A stretch of DNA of 64,000 nucleotides from Cytophagales bacterium (GTDB lineage Bacteria > Bacteroidota > Bacteroidia > Cytophagales > Thermoflexibacteraceae). The notes under the pieces are model-generated. The model did not search any database, had not been told where the DNA came from, and saw nothing but the letters and a program-made list of their open reading frames with translations. The DNA lies in contig JAAFKA010000022.1 of the NCBI GenBank assembly GCA_013299115.1, forward strand, positions 23,501-87,500, read 5' to 3'. Made by a program: the position numbers and the translations under genes. Shown here in pieces: positions 45,001-52,300 of the stretch. How positions within the stretch are numbered: position 1 is the first letter of the stretch; every line of letters begins with the position of its first letter.

Positions 45001-45533
45001 CGAAGTTGAGCAATATTTCTAAGTGGTTTAGAAGGTCAGAAAGCAGTTTTGATGGTGAATATGAACTACAAATGTTAGCAGAAACAAGCATACAAATCAC
45101 AAAAAATATAAATCCAAACTATCAGTTTGAGATAGAAAAAGAAATTTGTGAAAACTTCAACATCAAAGGAGAATATCATCAGCATTTTATTGATTTAATG
45201 AATAACTTTTTATTCAATATGATAAAACACGCAAGTCCTAATGAAGACTTAAAAGCAAAAATAAGTATTATTGAATTGGAAAATAATCTTTTACTAAGTT
45301 TTAAAAACTATGTGTTAAATCCTGAACAACATAATCATAAACTACAACAAATTAAAAATAATTGGAAAAATATTGATACCAATATTAGTCAAGAAGGTGG
45401 TACAGGTTTTTCCAAAATCAAAAAAATTATACACTTTGATTTGGGTAGGAAAGTAAGTAATTTTGATTTTTACTTTGAAGAAAATATACTCACAATTTCA
45501 ATTTCTTTTGAAACTAACGAATTAAAAATATGA
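42033..45533 (+). CDS. Giant helical-repeat sensor with GHKL histidine-kinase-like ATPase (Detocs DtcA-like)
   Basis: 1166 residues, first gene of a two-gene defence-like system. About 700 N-terminal residues are alpha-helical repeats (TPR-like, e.g. EIYAKSLIEANLAYESI, KIAYIFNNSHLAIHLYNF). A middle domain has a conserved-looking STRIRHGTLTNHIRS (811-825). A helical segment CRTETQTKLSNISKWFRR (about 980-1000) precedes the ATPase: N box MNNFLFNMIKH (1056-1066) and G box EGGTGFSKIKKI (1121-1132). No standard H box (H-E/D-x-x-T/N-P) was seen, so the phosphoacceptor His is not assigned. There is no signal peptide or membrane helix, hence a cytosolic sensor. The gene is visibly more AT-rich than its neighbours, suggesting transfer. 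Its TGA overlaps the next gene's ATG (ATGA). Confidence 0.75.
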   Translation: MKFDQFKKIFFNGKTDKKDLINKIKFLHQDFTSLQKFVRQIEKEISTFRGVLNEVVLGKHYLPKSYGDLHTVKPIYFTNSLEQEMNWQVLAFLRCHDVINKFIILREEFEHHLLLANYEKARTILEEIETDICVSYWSIENRFIIDEYEFGTEKNWETRNIILGEKNQNFVKIFGEFYSLKSEIKHSFSQYNQDFNGWEKQQSEHKNGGLTPEFREYMRFKANYLSWAKYNFFDIMTYYESKASIIDRYIMFIRVAGHIVAEQDKSQSFIENLLQTLSVSINDINIKQMLLSIGNYSLQQNDCNFETISIIDEYTQGNYVNSKNRAKYYLASENSNYIELYEIYAKSLIEANLAYESITESDSFANKISENFYHILSKNEKINDALVNLIKIAYIFNNSHLAIHLYNFIKNELGWQTEINYSFLAGLNSKFINPKLFNSIFKQKEIAQNYKTNIYKYFENSIAVKLFANAYNNYWSDTVTIDFENVDATKKQLYFIRGLLLKEQFVNSIESYELLLKQPISIVSEYEIVSSLFLCYLMEKQYRNCVLLNVNSYLKNSNLTAKMNVGVVTESIIKSKFKNVGNKSDLIELPIFFKLVCNEKIAIKQAYELFLNANKCTKPSELIAFKENFTTDKFIYFLKNVCITEIMLLSPIFSSTHGVHDERINICKFLSNFDAKNELVYKEEIAELTQKNTISKVIGHIDDGKIYVNEFKIKQIFLKSEGKTDVTKLNQSIGDENYLTREFFDRTVSLKKFVENNEHKNLKQLFLLGIDKDGNVKTENNPVFNDFKKMFLEIREYFVANKEYGLDVYLSTRIRHGTLTNHIRSVFEKYYLITTQTNGVYKTNDFWTRKIIANEGTNDKIQLLLAEFSKQVDNIALMLKENLVQYKTEKRMDKPDALFDYSYKDDLELVLLYFVKTEKYEDFIDLCFTELWKKTDVCLAIIQQKLNNEIKEMFVLSINNLEKNLEELVDRHSIAELLNNINLCRTETQTKLSNISKWFRRSESSFDGEYELQMLAETSIQITKNINPNYQFEIEKEICENFNIKGEYHQHFIDLMNNFLFNMIKHASPNEDLKAKISIIELENNLLLSFKNYVLNPEQHNHKLQQIKNNWKNIDTNISQEGGTGFSKIKKIIHFDLGRKVSNFDFYFEENILTISISFETNELKI

Positions 45534-47053
45534 AAATTTTAATTATTGAAGATGATGAACTCAAACATCAGCACTTGGACAGGTTTGTAAGTTTACTATT
45601 ACCTAATGCCTTATTAACTTGGAAAAAGTCTTATCAAAGTGGTTTGCAAGAACTTATGGCTAACCCTTATGATTTGATTTTGCTTGATATGAGTATGGAC
45701 ATTTACGAAAAAACGGCACAAGAAACAGGTGGCAGCTTTGAAACTTATGCAGGCAGAATGTTATTGAACGAAATGGATATGAATGAAATTCAAACAAAAG
45801 TAATTGTTGTTACTGGGTTTGATGTCTATGGTGATGGTAAAACCTTAGAAACTCTAAAAAAAGAATTGAGAGATGATTTCGGAGATTTTTATTTAGATAC
45901 AGTATATTTTATTGCTTCCGAAGATAAATGGAAAACAGAAATCACGCAGTTAATAAAAAAAAACTTTCCAGATTATTTTATGAGCCAACCCATAACAATG
46001 GTATTGTCTATTCTTTTAGTAGAAGATAGTGAGTATAAAATAGAAAAAGTTAGAAATTTTATAAATCAAGTAGCCCCTAAAAGCAAAATTTTAGTAGCCA
46101 AAGACCAGATAGCTGCCCAAAAATATTTATTGCAGGAAAAATTTGATTTAATGCTTTTAGATATGCAACTGCCCAATAGATTTGGAGAGGGTGAACTTGA
46201 CGCAGATGGAGGTGAAAATATTTTGCGAGAGTTAGAAATAAATGATAACTATAAACAACCTGATAAGATTGTTGCTTTAACCGAATTTGAAAATTTAAAA
46301 GAAAAATTTAACCATAATTTTGATAATTTTAGTTCTATAAAATTTGACACAATGTCAGACAAATGGAAAGAAAGTATATCAAAACACCTCAATAATATTC
46401 AAAGAGCTAAAACATCTAAAATAATTACAATTTATTGTGAAAATCAAAATGACTTCCTATACAATGCCATAGGTTTGCCAAATGTAACATTTATAGGTAT
46501 AAAAGATAGTCGTGCTGTTTTTTTGACAGTCAAAAATGAAAAAGATAAATTTGGATTGAGGGATAAAGATTTACTCACTTTATTTGAAGTTGGCAGACTA
46601 AAAGAACAGTTTAAAAACTATCTCATTTTGGATTACTATTGTTTTGAGAATTATCTCTATCACCCAGATAATTTGGCAGAATTACAACTTGCTAATTTTA
46701 ATAAAGAGGATTACGTCCAGCAAATAACTAAGCAAAAAAATGAGAAGCTACATAAAATACTATATGACCTTAAAGAAACAAGAAAAGGCTATGCAGAAAT
46801 GAATGATACTGATTTTAAAAATCAGGATAGAAACCCTGAGTTAATTGTAGAAAATTTAATGAGTAATGATTTTGATATTTTTTATCCTTTTTTTGACATG
46901 AAGGGAGAAAATAAAAGTAAAGGTTTTGATAGAACTTGTTTAAATGAATATAATTTAGATAAAAAAGAATTGGTTAAAACAAAGTGGTTTGAGGAAAGAA
47001 TTAGTAAGGTGTTGTCAAAAATACTTAATCACCAAAAAATAGTTTGCTGGTAA
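45530..47053 (+). CDS. Double receiver domain protein with TOPRIM/DUF4435-like effector
   Basis: 507 residues in three parts. Receiver 1 (1-150): acidic pocket IIEDDE, phosphoacceptor Asp53 in LILLDMSMD, Thr in VVTGF. Receiver 2 (about 158-290): ILLVEDSE, phosphoacceptor Asp211 in LMLLDMQLP, ALTEF. C-terminal domain (about 297-507): IITIYCENQNDFLYNAI (Glu304), FGLRDKD (Asp345, Asp347 as the DxD of a TOPRIM site) and LDYYCFENYLYHPDNL, the YxxENYL signature of DUF4435 nucleases. It would be a phosphorylation-switched nuclease controlled by the preceding kinase-like protein. In Detocs systems the phosphate-sink receiver (DtcB) and the effector receiver (DtcC) are separate; here they appear fused. 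The ATGA overlap implies coupled translation. Confidence 0.78.
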   Translation: MKILIIEDDELKHQHLDRFVSLLLPNALLTWKKSYQSGLQELMANPYDLILLDMSMDIYEKTAQETGGSFETYAGRMLLNEMDMNEIQTKVIVVTGFDVYGDGKTLETLKKELRDDFGDFYLDTVYFIASEDKWKTEITQLIKKNFPDYFMSQPITMVLSILLVEDSEYKIEKVRNFINQVAPKSKILVAKDQIAAQKYLLQEKFDLMLLDMQLPNRFGEGELDADGGENILRELEINDNYKQPDKIVALTEFENLKEKFNHNFDNFSSIKFDTMSDKWKESISKHLNNIQRAKTSKIITIYCENQNDFLYNAIGLPNVTFIGIKDSRAVFLTVKNEKDKFGLRDKDLLTLFEVGRLKEQFKNYLILDYYCFENYLYHPDNLAELQLANFNKEDYVQQITKQKNEKLHKILYDLKETRKGYAEMNDTDFKNQDRNPELIVENLMSNDFDIFYPFFDMKGENKSKGFDRTCLNEYNLDKKELVKTKWFEERISKVLSKILNHQKIVCW

Positions 47054-47085
47054 TAAAAAATTCATTCCATTCGCACCACTCCACC

Positions 47086-47739
47086 ATGCACAAAGTCGTA
47101 GAATTAGTCAAACAGTGGGAAACCTTTGACCAGCAACAGCCCGAAGGTAGTCTGGCTGATTTTTGTAGTTGGTATCTGCAAGCCCAACCTCTTTCTCCTT
47201 TGCCCTTAGTGCCACCCTCTTTTGATTTGCCTACAGATATGGCTGAAAAACTGCAAGTCGGCATATTAATAGGGCGTATAGAATTGCTTTTGCAGTTTTA
47301 TGCACGCAAAATAATGCAAGACTTGCCCATCAAGAATTTTGAGGAGTTTCGTTATATGGGTATGTTGGTATTTATGGGCGAAGTCCGCAAAAGTGAATTG
47401 ATTTATCACAGCCTATTAGATTTTTCTACAGGTACTCACCTCATTAACAGACTAATTAAAAATGGTTGGGTGGAAGAAATAGCAGACCCAACTGATGGTA
47501 GAGCCAAAATAGTGAAACTATCAGCAGAAGGTAGAAAAATGCAAGAAAAGTTACGCCCTAAGATTTTTGAAATTTTTAACCTATTATTCGCACAAACTAC
47601 TACCGAACAACGTCAAGTGATAATTGAAACCTTACAACAAATAGACCAACTACATACAAAATTATTGGTTGGTTCTCGCCAGCATGGAGTTGATGAGTTG
47701 TTAGACAAAATAAAAGAGGAGAAAGAAAAGCAAGCATAA
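47086..47739 (+). CDS. MarR-family transcriptional regulator
   Basis: 217 residues from the ATG at 47086 (MHKVVELVKQWETFD); earlier in-frame codons overlap the end of the preceding gene. A winged helix is seen at about 95-165 (NFEEFRYMGMLVFMGEV, LINRLIKNGWVEEIADPTDGRAKIVKLSAEG), with helical dimerisation ends. The N-terminal 60-residue helical extension is longer than in typical MarR proteins. It lies 32 bases after the nuclease gene and 17 bases from the convergent mnmE; its composition matches the housekeeping side, so it may not belong to the defence system. Confidence 0.85.
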   Translation: MHKVVELVKQWETFDQQQPEGSLADFCSWYLQAQPLSPLPLVPPSFDLPTDMAEKLQVGILIGRIELLLQFYARKIMQDLPIKNFEEFRYMGMLVFMGEVRKSELIYHSLLDFSTGTHLINRLIKNGWVEEIADPTDGRAKIVKLSAEGRKMQEKLRPKIFEIFNLLFAQTTTEQRQVIIETLQQIDQLHTKLLVGSRQHGVDELLDKIKEEKEKQA

Positions 47740-47756
47740 AAGCATTGACAACCCAG

Positions 47757-49139
47757 CTACTTTCCAATACAAAACTTGCTAAAAATATTGGCGAGCAAAT
47801 CGTCATTGGTAATTTCGCCTGTAATTTCGCCAAGATAATGCAAAGCAGTTCTGATGTCCAGAGCAAGCAAATCACTTGTTAGACTTTGAGAAATCCCTTG
47901 TTGCACAGCTTTTATGCTTTGCAAAGCTCCCTGCAAAGCCTCATAATGGCGTGCATTGGTAACAAGAGTCTGGTCGGCTTGGTAGTCATAAGCCACAGTT
48001 TGCCACAAGGTTTGTTTGAGGTTTTCTATATCGGCAGGATTGTTGGCAGTTAGTCGCAATTCGGGGTTATTCATCGTTTGGGGCAACACAAAACCTTGAC
48101 TATCAGGGCGTAAATCTATTTTATTTGCCACCACCACCAAATCCATCGTAGGCGTAAGCAAAGTCAATACATCTTGTTGAGCTTCTGCCAAAGTGGTTTC
48201 CGCCACGTCATACACATACACGAGGAGGGCTGCCTCTTTCACTTTTTCCAAAGTCCGTTTCACGCCAATAGCCTCTATGGTATCAGTAGCCTCCCTGATT
48301 CCTGCGGTGTCTATGAGCCTAAACGCAATACCATTTATCAACAGAGTTTCCTCTATGGTGTCCCTCGTTGTGCCAGCAATGGGAGATACAATAGCCCTTT
48401 CCTCATTGAGCAAAGCATTGAGCAAGGTGGATTTGCCTGCATTGGGTCTGCCTGCAATCACCGTTGTTACGCCTTTTTTCAGCACATTGCCCAAACGAAA
48501 AGAGTCTAACAGGCGTTGCAAAACCTTTGTTAAGTTGGCAAGCAAAGCCTTTAACTGTTCACGATTGGCAAATTCTACATCTTCTTCGCCAAAATCCAAT
48601 TCTAATTCTATCAGCGAAGCAAAATTTATCAATTCTTGGCGTAGGGCTTGAATTTCCTTAGAAAAGCCGCCTCGCATCTGTTTGAGGGCAGTTTGCAAAG
48701 AGGCTTCGGAGTCGGCTGCTATGAGGTCAGCCACTGCTTCGGCTTGGCTCAAATCCATTCTCCCATTCAGAAAAGCACGCAAGGTAAATTCTCCAGCTTT
48801 GGCAGGTCTTACGCCATAGTCTATAAACAGTTGAAAAATTTTTTGAACTATGTAAGGTGAGCCATGTGTAGAAATCTCGACTACGTTTTCGCCTGTAAAA
48901 GATTTTGGTGCTACAAACAAAGTAACCAAAACTTCATCTATAATTTCGCTGTTTCTGTCTGCACTGTTTCTTATTGTACCGAAATGAACTGTATGCGAAG
49001 GCTGTTTTTCGAGGTCTTTGCCACGAAAAAAGAGGTTAGTGATTCGGATACTTTCGCTGCCCGAAATTCGCAAAACGGCTATTGCCCCTGTGCCTTGCGG
49101 AGTGGCTAAGGCGATGATGGTGTCGGTGTGGTGGTGCAT
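47757..49139 (-). CDS. mnmE: tRNA modification GTPase MnmE
   Basis: GTPase that with MnmG makes the carboxymethylaminomethyl modification of wobble uridine in tRNA. 460 residues: N-terminal folate-binding domain (DTIIALATPQGTGAIAVLRIS), helical domain, G domain (about 220-375) with G1 GRPNAGKST, G2 region GTTRDTIEE, G3 DTAGIRE and G4 NKID, and the C-terminal FCIGK with the conserved Cys. The start MHHHTDTIIAL is usual for the family, and no other start is better. Confidence 0.97.
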   Translation of the reverse strand: MHHHTDTIIALATPQGTGAIAVLRISGSESIRITNLFFRGKDLEKQPSHTVHFGTIRNSADRNSEIIDEVLVTLFVAPKSFTGENVVEISTHGSPYIVQKIFQLFIDYGVRPAKAGEFTLRAFLNGRMDLSQAEAVADLIAADSEASLQTALKQMRGGFSKEIQALRQELINFASLIELELDFGEEDVEFANREQLKALLANLTKVLQRLLDSFRLGNVLKKGVTTVIAGRPNAGKSTLLNALLNEERAIVSPIAGTTRDTIEETLLINGIAFRLIDTAGIREATDTIEAIGVKRTLEKVKEAALLVYVYDVAETTLAEAQQDVLTLLTPTMDLVVVANKIDLRPDSQGFVLPQTMNNPELRLTANNPADIENLKQTLWQTVAYDYQADQTLVTNARHYEALQGALQSIKAVQQGISQSLTSDLLALDIRTALHYLGEITGEITNDDLLANIFSKFCIGK

Positions 49140-49212
49140 ATTGGGTTGGGAATAGTTGCAAAATTGTATAGACTACCTAATTTTCAAATACAGAAGGCAA
49201 GCTGTGGAGAAT

Positions 49213-49316
49213 GTAACATACGCTTTAGCGTGTGATGGTTTATCCGATTTATCGGTATTTTTCACTGAATTTGCAAAGCAAATTCAGTGAAAATCACACG
49301 CTAAAGCGTATGTTAC
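49213..49316. repeat. Long perfect inverted repeat with inner hairpin
   Basis: 24-bp perfect arms GTAACATACGCTTTAGCGTG... at 49213-49236 and 49293-49316. Inside lies a second perfect 14-bp hairpin (TTCACTGAATTTGC-AAA-GCAAATTCAGTGAA, 49261-49290 approximately) and a small CCGAT/ATCGG stem. It fills the gap between the LysM gene stop and the mnmE start, so it may terminate the LysM transcript and is also a candidate mobile repeat. Confidence 0.85.
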
Positions 49317-49326
49317 CTTTCTAAAC

Positions 49327-52300
49327 TTACTTATTTTTCCCCACCACCAAATTATCACCTTCTTTTACCACATCACTTTTCAGGTTGTTCCACTCTCTTA
49401 GTTGGTAAATGCTGATGTTAAATTTGCGAGCCACAGCATACAAAGTTTCATTTTTGCCTACTGTATAGCGTTGCAAATTGGCTGTTGTGGTTGCTTTATT
49501 TGGATTTACAGTTGGATTTACGTTTGTATTTGCGTTGCCCGCAGGTGCAGACTTAACTACAGGCGGCGCAACCAAATAATATTTTCTGCCTTCCTCCAAT
49601 TTGTCTGCATTGTAGGGCAACTGATTCCAGAGTTTAAAATCTATGGTACTGATTCCAAAACGTCTGCAAACATCTGTTATACTTTCTCCCATTTGGGCGA
49701 AGTAGCCGTTTTGTAAGTTTTGCGGAATAGCAACAGGTTGCACTTCTTCTTTGGGTGCAGTAGGTGGCAAAGGTTGTTCCTCTATTTTTGGAGGTAACAC
49801 CGCCGACTGCGATACAATAATAGTTTCGCCTTGTTTCAACACATAGTTGGCAGGAAAATTATTCCAACTGTAAATGTCTTGGGTCGTAATTTCATACAAT
49901 TCGGCAATGATAGCAATGGTTTCGCCTTGCCAAACTTTATGAAAAGCTGGGCGAGGTTTTATCCACAATTTTTGCCCCTCTTTCAAAGCTGATTTGGAAG
50001 TTAAATTGTTCATTTCCAATAAATTAGCTAATGAAATATTGTGAAATTTTGCAATTTCTGTCAAAGTTTCACCATCTTGGGCTATGTGGTAGGTGTCGGT
50101 GTAAAACTTGCTGTATTGCGGTACTTCGGTTTGCATATTGCCCTGCACTATCAAAACCTGTCCAGATTTCAATGGCGTGTCGTCATCTACTTTGTTCCAA
50201 ACTTCCAAATATTTTTTGTCTATGTTGTATTGTTTGGCAATGGTATATAAAGTTTCGTTTGCCTGTACGGTGTGTGTGCCATTGCCCGCCGTAGGTGGAA
50301 AACTGCTTTGCAAGGCTGCAACGTCCTCTGCCGAAGGCAATACGGCTGTATCAGTCAATCTTACAGCTTTTCCAAGAGGCAAGGCTTCGTTGGTACTGGT
50401 TGCATTATTCCACGTTTGCATATACAAAGCATAATCATGTCCGCCAATAGGTTGAAATTTATACTTTTCGGCTATGGTTTGCAAAGTTTCATTTGGCAAA
50501 CGGACAATATGCACATCTTTGAAAGGCTGCGAAGACGTATATTTTTTTGGTGCTTTGGTTTGCGGTGCAGTCAATAAAGCATCTTTGTTCAAGTTTTGCG
50601 TAGTTTGATTGCCAACAGCATTGGTGTTTAAACCTGTATTTTGTTGGTTTGGGTTGCTTGCCGTTTGGTTTTGCTGCATAGCTGCCTGAATTTGCTCTGC
50701 CGCAGGCATTACTGCATTTTCGGCTATTTTAACGGCTGTTCCTTTGGGCAAGGCTTGGTTTTCCTCTACATTGTTCCACTGTTTCATATAGGTAGAAAAC
50801 GGACTATCTGCCACATCGGGCAATTTCAGTTTTTCGGCTATGCTTTTCAGGGTTTCGCCATCGTTATAGACCAAATAAATGTTTTGGAAAGGCTGGGCTG
50901 CTGCCGTTGTTTGCACAGGGTCTTTGCCACTTGCCGTTAAATAATTGGGTTGGGAAGTAGCAAAAATTGGTGTCTCTACCAATAATTTTTGGTTGATTGC
51001 CAATTTATCATGCACACCCATTTTGTTGAGTTTTGCAAAATCCTCTACGCTCATATTATAGGCTTTGGCTATGCTCACCAAATTTTCGCCTTTCTGCACA
51101 GTGTGAAAAGAGGAATTGCTGACTATCAAATCTTTGCCCAGTGGCAATACGCTGTCCACTTGCAAGCCATTCCACTTCGCCAAACTATCTGCCGAAGTAT
51201 TGTAAAATTTGGCAATGCTATAAATGTTTTCGCCTAATTGCGTGTGGTGAACTTTGCCGTTTCGCATAGGCGTATTTTCTATGGGAACAGACAAATCTCC
51301 CTTCACTATCAATCTATCGCCGATGTCTAACTTTGGATTTTCGGTTTTGTAACCATTCCAACGCAACAAATAACGATAGTCTGGCAAACCTGTTTTTTTG
51401 GCAATGAGGTACAAATATTCACCACTCTGCACCATGTAGGTACTGTCTTTGTAGTCTTCATACCGCACCGCAACCACTGTATTGGCTGTTACCAAATCAG
51501 GCGTATTGGTAGCAATACCTGTATTTGTATTTGGCGTTGCATTAGTTGGGGCTGTACCTTCACCCATTGCAGCTTTTATAGCCTCTTGCGAAATGGTAAG
51601 GGGCTTGTCTGCCAAACGAACTACAAAACCTTTAGGCAAAATTTCAGTCGTTGTAACTTCCCTGTCAATAGCCGTTGGATTCCACATTTTGAGGTATAAC
51701 GAATAATCATATTCGCCTTTTTTGGGCAAATTCAATTTTTTGGCTATACTTTCAAAATTTTCATTGTCATTGCGTACCAAATACACACTATCTTTCAAAA
51801 ACGGCTGTTCTACAAAAGGTTGTGTAGGATTGGTTGTTGTTTTGGTCATTTCAAAAGTAGCCGTACTTTGGGTATTGGGCGGTGTTGTGTTTTGGGTAGT
51901 ATTTTGCGTTGTATTTGGTTGCGTAGTATTTTGGGTATTGGTTGCAACAGCCGTATTGTTTGCAGGTGTACCTGTGCCAGCTTGTGGCAAAGTAGCCCCG
52001 TTAGTTGTATTTGGGGTTGCATTTGGCGTTGCATTTTGGGTAGTTGTGGTGTTAGTTGGTGGCAATAGCGTAGGATTGTTTACCACCAATTTGTCGCCAG
52101 CTTTTACCTTGTTGGGGTCTGCAATTTTGTTGTCGGCAATCAAAGTTTTGAGAGCAACCCCGTATTTTCGTGCCACCGCAGCCAATCCTTCTTTGCTCTG
52201 GACTGTATGCGTAAGTTGTTTAGGCAAATTTTTGACTGCATTTTCTTTAATCACATTTTCGGCTGTTTTGCTTATTTCAGTCGAAGGATTGGTAGTGCCG

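Noticed and set aside
47086..47739. MarR gene as the dedicated regulator of the kinase/double-receiver system
   Set aside because: It has its own start outside the overlap, its composition resembles the neighbouring core genes, and no operator was seen upstream of 42033.
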